From positions 80,685,825 through 80,749,824 of the forward strand of contig CM075764.1 in the NCBI GenBank assembly GCA_037974665.1: a stretch of DNA of 64,000 nt, read 5' to 3'. The translations under genes were made by a program, and so were the position numbers. The first letter of the stretch is position 1, and each line of letters opens with the position of its first letter. Positions 54,059-64,000 of the stretch are shown here, piece by piece. The DNA comes from Ehretia macrophylla (Eukaryota; Streptophyta; Magnoliopsida; Boraginales; Ehretiaceae). The notes under the pieces are model-generated. The model worked only from the letters and a program-made list of their open reading frames with translations. It had not been told where the DNA came from and did not search any database.

Positions 54059-56917
54059 TGTAACACCCTGGCCCCTCACGAGACTAGAAGTTCTATTAAA
54101 CAATCTATACTTATTCCAATACCAAACCCGGTTACAAAATTTAGGAAAAACGGACGGAGTTTTTCCTGTTTATAAGACGAACTAATACGAACCACGCCAA
54201 CATGCGACGCGACCCGACACCAAATATGGCAAACGACCCCAAGACCTTTCAAGAATGGATGGAAACCGCGACCCTTTGCTTAATCTCACAAATTTAATAT
54301 CAAAATTGTCTTATCAAACGAGATTTCCATCCTTGTTTGTGGCGTCCTCAACTATACCAAGGTTCTAGCTTTGCTAAGCATAGGGTCGCGGTTTCATCCA
54401 TTCCTGAAAGGTCTTGGGGTCATTTGTCATATTTGGTGTTGGGACGCGTCATATGTTGGTGTAGTTCGTATCACGAACAGTTTACCTGCACACAACATAT
54501 AAATGGACCAGTACCGTGTCCAACATACAACAACTCCTCAAGGCCATCCGAGCCTTGGTTCACCACAAAAATTCACAATCAAATGTGCATTTCCAATTAT
54601 GAAGACTACCCTACTCTTTCTTAAAATAACTATATACATGCATTGAACTCAAACCTCATTAACTTATTACATAAACTAGGTTATCAAAGCACTCTAATGA
54701 CTTAGTTAAGATTAATTACATTTCTTTTATACATTAAGCATGTGTAATTCATGAAGGTAAAACTTTACAACTTTTACAACTCAAGCCACATAACACGTAA
54801 GACAACTCTTCGAGCACGAACTATCACGTAATCACGAACTTCTCTTTATTTGGCTATAGCCTGAAAGATTCGTGATGTGGAGTGAGTATACAAATAATGT
54901 AAACTTAGTGAGGGAGGGGAACATTTACGGGAAACATTTATAAGGGGATTCATGCAATGCAACATAGGAACATCAAACATTAATAACAATAAGCAATAAA
55001 CACTAGAAAACAATTAAATACCACATTTAAAGAGGATACAATCGGTAACCATTATCACTCCAATTCTTCAATTCTCAACCACGATCTCGATCACAATAAG
55101 ATGGCATGAACCCCAAATACTCCAATGGGTGTACTTCAGATGTACCCCGTAAATCCTACAACCCAACACCCCCGGCAATCTCTGGACTAGGCGAGTGAGG
55201 GACTTGCACGGAGATCGAATATCCACTGGCAAGCCCGCTGCCGCCCAGTGGATATCCAATACATTCGCCCCTGACACTATGGTTGCGCAACCACTATGCA
55301 ATGCACTTAAATTCGATGACAATATAACAATAATATATAGCAATAACACATAGGAGGACAACAAAGTAGGTAGCCCACGAGAACATGCACAATATTTGCA
55401 TTAACATGGAAGTAACTATACGGTATAAGCATTATTATAAGAATAACTATACGAGCACAAAGGGGGTCAATGCCACATTTCTCACAACTTTCCCAAAAGC
55501 TCTCAAGTACTTTAGAAATGCATTTAAACACATTATAAGCATCTACAAGTCACTAGGTGCGCTCAAACAACCAATTTTCCACTTTTTCCCTTTGTTAACA
55601 TAGGCTATTTAGCTTCTAACCGGAAGACATGGTTCCCAATTCACAAAAAAACTATCTTGTCCTCCAACCCCCACATTATGGCACCTTTTTAACCCTTAAT
55701 TTCACTCGATAGTCCTCGTTTCCTACAAAACACGGATTTTTCCCTTTAATGCTTTGAACTACACATACCCTAACCGATGTCCAAACAAGCATTAGAAAAG
55801 CACATCTAACACCTATATACCCTAATAACACTAGATATATCGATCAAATCAACCCGGATTGGCTTTTACCCCGAAACCCCTTTGTTTCCTAAGCTAAATT
55901 TGCATTTTTAACCATGTTTTAGGCATTCCAAGTCCATACAACTATATTTCTATGTTAGTTAGCATCCAATAAGCAATTTCTTTCGAAACCCTACAATGGC
56001 ACTATTCATTGTCTTCTCCAACTACCAATTCCAATTTCTAGCCATAACAAATGCTATTAGCTTACAAAAGAGTGCTCTCTAGGCATTTTAGAAGATATTA
56101 GAAGCATTCATAAGCATTTATATCACAATATACAACAATTTGCAAAACTCAACATAAACCCTAACATTAAAAAAAATGCATATAAAATGATTCTCCCTCA
56201 CTTAAAACGTGCAAGGAAGCTAGGAGAAGACTTGGAAGCTATGAAAACTCCTTGGAGATTGCTTGGCAAGGCTTGGAAGATCAAATTGAGCAAAATTGAC
56301 AAGAAAAACACTATTCCCGTAATTGGCTTTTTTGGCTTATTTGAGTATTTCTTTTTGTGTTTTGTTTAGTATATATATGTATAGGATGATTATATAGGTT
56401 GATGGGTTGGATATGGGGTTTGGGTTGTGGGTTAAAATGAATTTGAGTTTAGGCGTATTAGAATAAATGCAAGAAAACTTCTTTAAGCCCAAAATAATAC
56501 ATAGTTTTACTATTCATATAATATCAAGATATTTTTACAAATCACTCGTCATATATGCAATGAATATAATTTTTGTGAACGTAGGATAATTATAAGTTAA
56601 GAAATAATAGAAAAATATGAAATCTGGGAAATAAGATAATAAAAATTTTAGTTCCGGCACAATTTAATAGAAAACTTTTTAAATGCAAGTTTTACTAAAA
56701 AATCTATGATGAAAATAATTTGAATGTTCATTTATTATTTACTAAAGTAAATAAACTCAAAATTTTGATATTTAAAAGCAATTTAATAAATATTAGCACA
56801 TAGAGAGTAAATAAACACTTAATAGCATTCTATAGGAAAAATAGGCATTTAAACAAATAGTTGCACACATAAATGCACATGAATGATAAATGCATACACT
56901 GGGAGCCGGGCGTCACA
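54059..56917 (-). repeat. Element D 5' LTR (about 2.56 kb without the palindromic insert)
   Basis: Minus strand TGTGACGCCCGG at 56917 to GGGTGTTACA at 54059. The right flank is copia-K LTR sequence, so D inserted into copia-K. No gene is seen in it; the 60-codon frame at 56187-56369 has no recognisable domain. Confidence 0.82.
54183..54473. mobile_element. Palindromic U5-U5 insertion of gypsy-A/B/C LTR ends with 5-bp TSD
   Basis: The left ~100 bp (54183-54282) is an LTR end in minus orientation. The right ~160 bp (54313-54473) is the same LTR end in plus orientation, stopping at GTTCGTATCA. Between them is a 30-bp piece of mid-LTR (ATCTCACAAATTTAATATC). Both outer ends are thus the U5 terminus. 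The 5-bp cgaac occurs at 54178-54182 and 54474-54478, inside otherwise continuous D LTR sequence. It looks like integrase-mediated insertion of an aberrant palindromic cDNA. Confidence 0.82.
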
Positions 56918-58706
56918 GGATCTGTTAACCTCCGGCGTGAGGCGATATCCTATGATATCTGAGATCGGTCGTTAAAAGAGAAAGTCCTTGGCCAAGGCGA
57001 GTATGAAATGATGGAAAGGGGTTTTTCCATGGTTGTCATCTCTCGTTTCACCGGTTTTGATTTATTCATAGTATCGGAGGTGGGTTTAACCATTTCATGG
57101 TCCTTTCCCGATCAGGACTTTATTAATAGAAGGATCAGACTGCACGCTAATTCTTGACGGTTAAATGGATTCATAATAGACCGTGTCTTCATTATCGTAT
57201 ACATTCTCATGGTACGTTTGTTGCTAGTGCGATACTCATAAGCATGAGGGTATTTCTGTAAATGGTGGAGATATTTTCGAAATAGATAAGAAGGTTTATC
57301 AGTCCCTCATCGGTACTCGATTATGAATCTAGAAGGTCACACATTAATAAGTATCAAGAATAAGTTCATCGGAAGCTTGTATAATGTGGTTGGTGGTTTT
57401 AAGGTGTTAAGAGTCATCTATATTGGTGTGTTGGGCCAAAAGTATAATTTCGCAAAGTTTTGGGATCAAATTGTAATTATCAAAACTTTTGGGGCCAAAT
57501 TGTAATTATTTAAAAGATGTTTCAATGAATTTATTCTAATAGAGATTAGAATGAACAAAAATAATATATATATAAAGGGTGTTTATATATGTATGTGTAT
57601 AATGATGATGTAATTTGGGACATGCCACGTCATCATCCTAGTCGCCAAAAGAGAATGGCAAATTAGTGACTGGATATGTACATGTAGCGTGTGCATGTAG
57701 AGGTTGATGAATGGATTCTCCATGTCATCAATCCTAGTCATTTGAATTTGAATTGGATGGCTAGGATTAAGTCTTGAATAAAGACAAATAAATCCTATCA
57801 TTTGCTTTTGATGATAAGTACTTTTTGCCAAGTGTCAAGAGAGAGAATAAAGTGAACCTTTGGATTGCAATAATTATAATCCTAGGATTTGCATGACTTT
57901 GTCTTATTTAACTTTAGAAAATAGCAATAGTGATTGACCATCTAATAAAGTAAGATTATGTATATATATATATATATATAATAATCAAATGAAGAAAAAA
58001 ACCTCTCTTCCCACTCACTTTTTCGGCCAAGCATAGGAGGATAGAGAATATTGAAGTCGTGCCATTAAATTATAATGATTGTAATCCTAGGACATGCATG
58101 GCTTGTCTTGAGAAGGTAGCAATTGTGATTGGCTACTTATTATGATAATAGTTTATATTAATAGAAGATGACAACTCTCTCTCTCCATATGGAACACACA
58201 CACAACACACACTAGAGAAATAATAAGGAGAAAACTTCATCTTCCTCCTTAAGCTCTTGTAGTTTCGGCCATAGCTAGTGAAGCAAGGATAGTTTGTATT
58301 TTTCCTATACACCACACATACATAATAACTTCATACCTTGAAGATATACTAGCACACTTTGTCTTGAAGTTGTGGGTAGACTTTGGATGCTTGGTGGACC
58401 AACTAGAGCCTTCAAGTTAGAAGGATTCAAGAGAAGGTCTTAAAGCTTCATCATCAACTTCAAAGTCTACAAGAGATAGGTATCTAACCTCTCTTTTACA
58501 TTATATATAGATGATATATGATCTTTGCTAGTTAGTTTATGGACATAGTTGAGAGATTGCATGTTGATGTTAGCTATAAATTTTTGAAATGTGCCTTATA
58601 TTATATGATTTGGCTTTAGGAAGCTATCTATGCATGACTTTCACGATCTTGAATCCAACAATGAATTATGTATTCACATTAACTCTAGATGTTGGTAGAC
58701 TCTTCA
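56918..58706 (+). repeat. copia-K LTR 1 (left end missing)
   Basis: It shares ordered blocks with the other copia LTRs (GGATCTGTTAACCTCCGG, CATTTCATGGTCC, GCACGCTAATTC) and ends ACTCTTCA before the primer site. AT microsatellite at about 57958-57980. Confidence 0.82.
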
Positions 58707-58708
58707 AG

Positions 58709-58720
58709 TGGTATCAAAGA
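58709..58720 (+). other. copia-K primer binding site
   Basis: TGGTATCAAAGA, a one-base variant of the tRNA-Met site in copia-1 and copia-2. Confidence 0.75.
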
Positions 58721-59216
58721 CTTAGTTAGTATGTCTATTTACCTAGCTTGTTTGCCACATGTTAATCTTGTATATGGGTCGTCCATTAGCATTGATGTTG
58801 TGCATGTTTGAAGCTCATCATGAATCTACATGTATGTATATTATAGATCTAGTTTGGTTCTTAGCTTATGTATGTAGATCTTGAGGAAATAAATGTTATT
58901 TTGAACATGCATATTTGAATCTATACTTGTTGATGGCCGAAAATCATATGCATGCTTATGATGATTTGTCTTCTTGTTGAATGTGCTAAGTTGTAAAGAT
59001 AAATGTTGGATTTGATCTTTGCATGTTGACCTTAGACTTTAATAAGAAGACTATCCTAAAAGGCTAAAAGGTACTTGTTACAAAGATCCCTTTTGCATGA
59101 TCCTAAAGTCAAAAATTAGAAAAGACAAGTCTTGTGTTTTTTATGAGATGGCCGAAAATCCACTTAGTTGTAGGAAAGTGTTTTTGCTTTTTGTTGGACA
59201 TGTAAATGTTAGGGGA
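58721..59216 (+). other. copia-K leader remnant
   Basis: About 500 bp with no gene; AT-rich leader-like sequence containing two GATGGCCGAAAATC motifs. Confidence 0.6.
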
Positions 59217-60669
59217 TATGCCCTAATGCTAATCATTAGATAATTACGTGGTTAAGGAAGGGGGATAAGAACAACAAGTTCTTCCATCGAGTAGCGAACG
59301 ATTCAGACAATTCGTTCACATCTGTCCTTACTAACTGCAAAGTCAGCACTATTCCACTAACCGCTTCGCACCTAATTAGGGTTTTAACAAGAATATATGT
59401 GTTTTATATTCTCCGTTTTGATATGAATGTGTCCCTAATGTTTATCGGAAAAGTGAGAACATTCTAAAAGGGTTTAAAGCGCTTCGCAGTTCCACTTCGA
59501 CATGATAAATATTAAGAACTGAGTCATAACCCTTTAGATTGTTCGACCGGGACTAGAATAATTGAGTATGGGTTATCATATGTAATTACCTTTGATTAGC
59601 ATAATGATGTTAATGATACAGGATGACATGCGAAGTATCAAAATGACATGTTGATGTGGACTAATTAACATATAAGTGATTGTCAGTGGTACAAATCATT
59701 GATTGTGATAGTAAATAGTGAACTACATGATTCTAGGTTAATAGTTTACTATTTAGTTGAGAATTGTGCAAATTAATCCTCAGACTTGAGAAATTACAAC
59801 TGCCGGTTATATCAAGGGTTAAACATTGCTTCTGGACAATACCCGCCTTTTGTAAAGGTGATTTATGGCCTTTCGCATTTTAGTCTTATGGTATAGACTG
59901 ACATGTAATTGTCAAGATAGGATCTGTTAAACCTCCGGTGTGAGTAGGATGTCTTGTGATATCTGAAGTCAGTAGATAAATGAGGAAGTCCTTGGCCAAG
60001 GCAAGTATGAATTGATGGAAAGGGGTTTTTCCATTATAGTCATCTCTCGTTTCACCATTTCAGATCTATTCACAGTATCGGATGTGGACTGTTCTTCATG
60101 GTCCTTTTCTCGATAGGGACGTTTTAACAAAAGGATCGGACTACACGGTAATTCTCGACAATAAATGGATTCATAGATAGACTGTGTCTTCATTATCGGG
60201 TACATTTTCATGGCACGTTTGTTGCTAGTGCGTCTCCCATGAGCATGAGGGTATTTTAGGAAATGGCAGAGACATTTCCAAAATAGATAAGGAGGTTTAT
60301 CGGTCCCTCATCAGTATGCGATTATAAATCTAGAAAGTCACACATTTATAAGTATCATGAGTAAGTTCACCGGAAGCTTGTATAATATGGTTGGTGGCTT
60401 TAAAGTGTTAAAAGTCATCTATAGCAGTGTTCGGGCCAAAAGTGTAATTTTGGAAAGTTTTGGGATCAAATTGTAATTACCAAAACTTTTGGGCCCAAAC
60501 TACAAATATTGAAAAGTTGTTTCAATGTATTTATTCTAATAGAGATTAGAATGGGCAAAAATAATATATATATATATATATAGAGGTGTGGCAAGTGGAA
60601 TGTGTAGGATTGTCCATGTCGTCAATCCTAATCTTGAATAAAGACAAAAGAATCTAGGCCATTCGCTTT
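59217..60669 (+). repeat. copia-K LTR 2 (right end cut by gypsy-C)
   Basis: Starts TGTTAGGGGATATGCCC, follows LTR 1 through about 60545, and is shortened near 60590-60660 relative to LTR 1. Confidence 0.78.
59249..59390 (+). pseudogene. LINE ORF2-like fragment inside the copia-K U3
   Basis: About 47 open codons begin WLRKGDKNNKFFHRVANDSD. This is the conserved W-(L/I)-(R/K)-x-G-D-x-N-(T/N)-K-F-F-H block that lies between endonuclease and RT in plant LINE ORF2. The flanking LTR blocks are those seen in the other copia LTRs, which lack this piece. It is too short to function. Confidence 0.65.
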
Positions 60670-61499
60670 TGATGCGAACCAGCCATCCACATTCAATGAA
60701 CCAATTGAAGTATCCACATTCAATGAACCAATTGGGCGTCCACATTCATTGAACCTTTTGGGTGAATTTTTCAACAAAGATTCAAGTCAAGATTCTATTT
60801 TCAAGATTCAAGAACTTCAAGATTCTTCAAGAAGTTTCAAGAAGATTTGAAGATTTGGTCAAGATTTGATTTCTTTGTAATTCTATCATAGTTTTAGTTT
60901 AAGTTTAATTTGCATTCTAGTTTATTTCCTAGGGTCCACTATGGACGAGTTTAGGTGTTCACACTAGGAAAAAGACTTTCTTGGGCTGCAAGATTAGGTG
61001 TTCACACTAGAAATGAGCTTTTCTTGGGCTGCAAGTTTGCTTCCTTTTTAGTTACTATTCACGTCACTATTCACGTGAATAGTTAATAGGAGTCTTTTCT
61101 TGGTCTCCAAGTTTGTCTCCTTTGACCTAGTTACTATTCACGTTTTTCTATTTCAGCTAGGGTTTAGGAGTCTTTTCTAATTAGGAAACTTATTTGTTCT
61201 TTTGCCTATATAAGGTTGATTTGCAAGAAATAATAAGAAGACAACTTTGATATTAAATTTGTGAGATTATTCTCCTTAAGTTCTCAAGAACTTTTTCGAA
61301 CTTGTCAAGATTATTCTTGTGGCGTTCAACTCTGACTTATCAAACGAGATCTCCATCCTCGTTTGTGGCGTCCTCAACTATACCAAGGTTCTAGCTTTGC
61401 TAAGCATAGGGTCGCGGTTCCATCCATTCTTGAAAGGTCTTGGGGTCGTTTGCCATATTTGGTGTTGGGTCGCGTCACATGTTGGCGTGGTTCGTATCA
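60670..61499 (+). repeat. gypsy-C 5' LTR (830 bp)
   Basis: TGATGCGAACCAGCC to GTTCGTATCA. It includes three units of the ~26-bp TCAATGAACCAATTG repeat (60680-60760), the palindrome TTCACGTGAA with a G-box (near 61070) and a TATA box. Confidence 0.9.
61205..61214 (+). promoter_or_regulatory. TATA box of the gypsy-C LTR
   Basis: CCTATATAAGG, conserved in all LTRs of the family, about 290 bp before the LTR end. Confidence 0.7.
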
Positions 61500-61500
61500 G

Positions 61501-61514
61501 TTGGTAATCAGAGC
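61501..61514 (+). other. gypsy-C primer binding site
   Basis: TTGGTAATCAGAGC, one base after the LTR end; tRNA-Met-like with an extra A. Confidence 0.82.
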
Positions 61515-62345
61515 TTAGGTTTATCAGGTTTGCCTATCCTTTCCTTGTTTTTCTTGGTTAATTCCTTGAGTCTAGGTCTAGTTTTTAATTCCTCTCTTCG
61601 TTCTTGATTGTGTCTTGCTTCCAATTCGTTTTCTTGGTTGTGTCTTGATTCCATTCTTGTTCTTTTAATTTCGTGTCTTGAGTCTTGTTCTCCGTTTCTT
61701 GAGTCTTGTCTTCAATTTTGTTTTCTTGCTTTCAATTTCGTTTCTTGTTAAGCTTTCAATTGGCCAAACCCTAGAATCTTGAATTAGGGTTTCTTGTGTT
61801 TCTAAATTCGAAGTCTTGGTTACTTGCTCATTGTCTTTGTTTCTGAAAACAAAGAAAAGAAACTTCAAGAAAAAGATTAAAAAAAAAAGATAAAAAAAAA
61901 AATTTCGGAGCTGAAAAAAAAAAAAAAAAGCAAAACAGTGAACAGTAAAAAAACTTTTTTTTTGTTGAATTAGCCTTCGTGGCCAAGCTTTTCTGAAGGG
62001 AAACGACGTTCTGAGCATAACCCACAAGTTATCTGTGGGCACTACCCTCTTAGGGCCAAATTCCATCGTTTAGTATCTCAACTTTCCTTATTTCTCTAGG
62101 TTTCCTTCTTTGGATTTTGTTCAATTTTCTTTGTCTAACTTTGTTTCCAGAGTCTTAGTGGTATAAAATAAAAAAGAAAAAAAAAAGTCAGATTCCGAAA
62201 TAGATTATTACGCTGCTTTGTATTCTTGGTAAGTTCTAGGGACTTGAAGGAGAATACGAGAGGAAAAAGGCAGAGTGTGTGAGAATATTAGAGGGTAAAA
62301 GCCAAATTCAGTTAAGTGAAACATGTGAGGGAGTGAAATTTAATC
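61515..62345 (+). other. gypsy-C untranslated leader
   Basis: About 830 bp, T-rich then A-rich, without an accepted gene; homologous to the leaders of gypsy-A and gypsy-B. Confidence 0.75.
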
Positions 62346-64000
62346 ATGTCTCAAAATCAAGCAGACAACATTAATGAAGGTGTTCAACAACCTGTTGGAC
62401 AGAACTTACAGATGCAGGCATTGATGGGAGAGATGAGACGAATGATGAGGGCTGAATTGGAGCATATTCATGAGAGGTTGGATAGGGTAGAACAGAGGCC
62501 GGAAAGGGTGCAACCACCAGTTGTTCCGAATGCACCAAGGAGGAACAGATTGCAGCAAAGAGTTGAAGATGTTGATGAGATCGATGAGGAAGGTTTAGAT
62601 GAAGAGTTTGATAGAGTTTCAGTGGGCAGCAATAGGCGACATGGTCGAGATAGAGAAGCTAAGAAACGTGTTGATAACAATTTGGGAAGCATCAAGATGA
62701 AAATTCCTGCTTTCCAAGGAAGGAGTGATCCCGAAGCATATTTGGAGTGGGAAAAGAAGATAGAGTTGGTTTTTGATTGTCACAACTATTCCGAACTGAA
62801 AAAGGTAAAACTTGCCGCAATTGAATTTACTGATTATGCTATTGTATGGTGGGATCAGTTGTGCATCAATAGGAGGCGGAATGAAGATCGTCCAATTGTA
62901 ACTTGGGATGAGATGAAGAGGGTGATGAGGAGGCGATTTGTACCCAGTCATTACTACAGAGATTTATACCTCAAGTTGCAAGGTCTTCATCAAGGTAATA
63001 AGAGTGTTGATGAGTATTACAAAGAGATGGAGATGGCTATGATTAGAGCCAATGTAAAGGAAGATCGGAAGGTGACAATGGCTAGATTTTTGAATGGGTT
63101 GAATCAAGAGATTGCTAACACCATCGAGTTGTATCATTATGTGGAATTAAAGGATTTGGTGCATATGGCAATTAATGTGGAGAAGCGACTCAAGAGGGGT
63201 GGTACACGACCAAGACAAGCACCACAATACCTGAGTGCATCACCTTTACCTTGGAGGACAAGTTACCCAAAGGATGAAGAAAATCCGTCTACTTCCAAGG
63301 CCAAGCCCGAGCTCAAACTATCCACTATTGCCATGACCTCTCAAGGTAATACAACCTCTACTATGACTCGATCTAGTGAGATTCAATGTTTTAAATGTCA
63401 AGGACGAGGACACATAGCAAGCCAATGCCCAAACAAGCGAGCAACGGTAGTCTTGGAAAGTGGTGAGATTGAATCTAAAGACGAAATATATTTTGATGAC
63501 ATGCCCATACTAGAGGACACCGCAAAGGGAGAAGTAGGGTTTGGGGCAAATTATGGAGAGATGCTTGGACTAGTGGCACAACGAGCCTTAAGCGTGCAAG
63601 CTAAAGAAGAGGAAGAGGTAGAACAACATGAGAGCATCTTTCATACTCACTGCCACGTGAAGGATAAGTGGCTGAGTGATTGTGGTGAGGAAGGGGTTAC
63701 AAAACAAGTTGTGGTGCCGTTTCGAACAGGAAAGTATGAAGATGAGGTATTGTGTGATATGGTACCAATGCATGCTGGACATCTTCTCTTAGGAAGACCA
63801 TGGCAATTTGATCGACGTGTGCAGCATGATGGCTTCACCAACAAATACTCATTCATGTTCAATCAACGGACAATCACTCTAGTTCCAATGACAAATCAAG
63901 TTTATGAGGATCAAGTGAGGTTACAAAAATTGAGTGATCAAAAGAACTTGAGTGAACAAAAGAATTTGAGTGAACAAAAGAATTTGAGTGATCAAAAGAA
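62346..64000 (+). CDS. gypsy-C Gag-Pro polyprotein (5' part, runs off the window)
   Basis: The ATG at 62346 (MSQNQADNINEGVQQ) opens 551 codons with no stop to the window edge. Residues about 15-45 are helical with MGEMRRMMRAELEQI. The gag core spans about 110-250 with WWDQL near 168. The zinc knuckle has C348, C351, H356 and C361. The region after about residue 440 resembles the second half of a gypsy protease (VVPF...VLCDMV...LLGRPWQFD), but no D-(S/T/G)-G catalytic motif is present between HTHCHVKDKW and it. From residue 529 an 18-bp repeat encodes LS(D/E)QKN. The homologous gypsy-B frame also lacks the catalytic motif. RT and later domains would lie beyond 64000. Confidence 0.88.
   Translation, partial: MSQNQADNINEGVQQPVGQNLQMQALMGEMRRMMRAELEHIHERLDRVEQRPERVQPPVVPNAPRRNRLQQRVEDVDEIDEEGLDEEFDRVSVGSNRRHGRDREAKKRVDNNLGSIKMKIPAFQGRSDPEAYLEWEKKIELVFDCHNYSELKKVKLAAIEFTDYAIVWWDQLCINRRRNEDRPIVTWDEMKRVMRRRFVPSHYYRDLYLKLQGLHQGNKSVDEYYKEMEMAMIRANVKEDRKVTMARFLNGLNQEIANTIELYHYVELKDLVHMAINVEKRLKRGGTRPRQAPQYLSASPLPWRTSYPKDEENPSTSKAKPELKLSTIAMTSQGNTTSTMTRSSEIQCFKCQGRGHIASQCPNKRATVVLESGEIESKDEIYFDDMPILEDTAKGEVGFGANYGEMLGLVAQRALSVQAKEEEEVEQHESIFHTHCHVKDKWLSDCGEEGVTKQVVVPFRTGKYEDEVLCDMVPMHAGHLLLGRPWQFDRRVQHDGFTNKYSFMFNQRTITLVPMTNQVYEDQVRLQKLSDQKNLSEQKNLSEQKNLSDQK
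63930..64000 (+). repeat. 18-bp coding tandem repeat LS(D/E)QKN
   Basis: Four units TTGAGTGA(T/A)CAAAAGAA(C/T) in frame, continuing past the edge; five units are seen in gypsy-B at about 51389-51474. Confidence 0.9.

Larger units (their letters stand above)
30662..56917 (-). mobile_element. Element D: long-LTR, non-coding LTR retrotransposon (LARD-like), host of nested insertions
   Basis: On the minus strand the 5' LTR (56917-54059) starts TGTGACGCCCGG and ends GGGTGTTACA, followed by a tRNA-Met primer site (54056-54045). The internal region is only about 1.4 kb after removing gypsy-B (153 bp at 53906-54058 and 1255 bp at 36051-37305). The polypurine tract GAAAGAAGGGAGGA stands at 36064-36051 and the 3' LTR follows to 30662, where it is truncated. 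No gag or pol similarity is seen. Such elements need proteins from another retrotransposon. The nested order is D, then gypsy-B, then the Athila-like element; and D, then LINE F, then LINE G. Confidence 0.8.
56918..60669 (+). mobile_element. copia-K: third copia LTR subfamily, two LTRs with 0.5 kb between
   Basis: An LTR cut at its left by element D (56918-58706) is followed by a primer site (58709), about 500 bp of leader-like sequence and a second LTR that starts TGTTAGGGGATATGCCC at 59217. That LTR is cut at 60669 by gypsy-C. No gag or pol is present and no polypurine tract precedes 59217, so the interior is deleted or the second LTR is a separate insertion. Confidence 0.75.
60670..64000 (+). 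mobile_element. gypsy-C: Ty3/gypsy element, 5' part, continues beyond window
   Basis: An 830-bp 5' LTR, primer site, leader and an unbroken gag-pro frame run to the edge. The left joint is to copia-K LTR sequence. It is the best preserved member of the gypsy-A/B/C family here. Whether RT and integrase follow cannot be seen. Confidence 0.9.

Noticed and set aside
1..64000. CRISPR arrays, bacterial operons, host exons
   Set aside because: Repeats present are LTRs, LTR minisatellites and microsatellites; no spacer-repeat array, no operon signals and no recognisable host gene domain were found.

Overview
This window is a plant nuclear intergenic region, probably from a eudicot (inferred from the mix of L1-type LINEs with DUF4283 ORF1s, Angela/BARE-like copia, Athila-like gypsy, A+T richness and tRNA-Met/tRNA-Asp primer sites). 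I found no host protein gene, rRNA, tRNA gene or CRISPR array. Essentially all 64 kb is retrotransposon inserted into retrotransposon, and several insertions can be delimited to the base by target-site duplications (TSDs). LAYOUT, left part: 1-1278 is the 3' end of an ORF1-only LINE (LINE A). A copia element (copia-1, 1279-15800) is inserted in it, and a 6.8-kb LINE with an intact ORF2 (LINE B, 2045-8863, perfect 17-bp TSD) lies in the copia-1 5' LTR. At 15801-18706 follows an inverted, decayed copia relative (copia-3). At 18707-20975 are pieces of a gypsy family with two LTRs in tandem (gypsy-A). At 20976-30380 is copia-2, sister of copia-1, carrying a 5'-truncated minus-strand LINE (LINE C, 21836-23659). 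Middle and right: a minus-strand non-coding LTR element with LTRs of about 2.5 kb (element D, 30662-56917) hosts most of the rest. Its 3' LTR holds LINE F, and LINE F holds LINE G (31994-35023, 17-bp TSD). Its internal region holds gypsy-B (37311-53901, TSD tacat), a doubly deleted gypsy derivative. The 3' LTR of gypsy-B holds a 12.8-kb Athila-like element (37424-50268, TSD gaacc) whose two 1655-bp LTRs differ at only about three sites by eye. The 5' LTR of element D holds a 291-bp palindromic insertion made of two gypsy LTR ends (54183-54473, TSD cgaac). From 56918 a third copia LTR subfamily (copia-K) runs to 60669, where a gypsy-C element starts; its gag-pro frame (62346 onward) is open to the window edge. 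HOW THE PARTS WORK TOGETHER: the window documents dependence between elements. Three LINE copies (A, F, G) carry an ORF1 that runs straight into a 3' UTR and poly(A) with no ORF2, so they must have been moved by the ORF2 of another LINE such as the types seen in LINE B or C. Gypsy-B lacks the gag core, reverse transcriptase and integrase, yet has complete ends and a TSD. Copia-1 and copia-2 share the same in-frame stop in gag. The Athila-like element looks like the youngest insertion: it has near-identical LTRs, a nearly intact gag-pol broken by one homopolymer length change, an LTR promoter with three TGACGTCA sites and seven TTGAC boxes upstream of a TATA box, and, in the usual env position, two tandem reading frames for 40-44 residue single-span membrane proteins. 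Those twin small proteins, the ORF1-only LINE group and the U5-U5 palindrome are the observations most worth following. All identity statements come from reading by eye; no alignment or database search was run.
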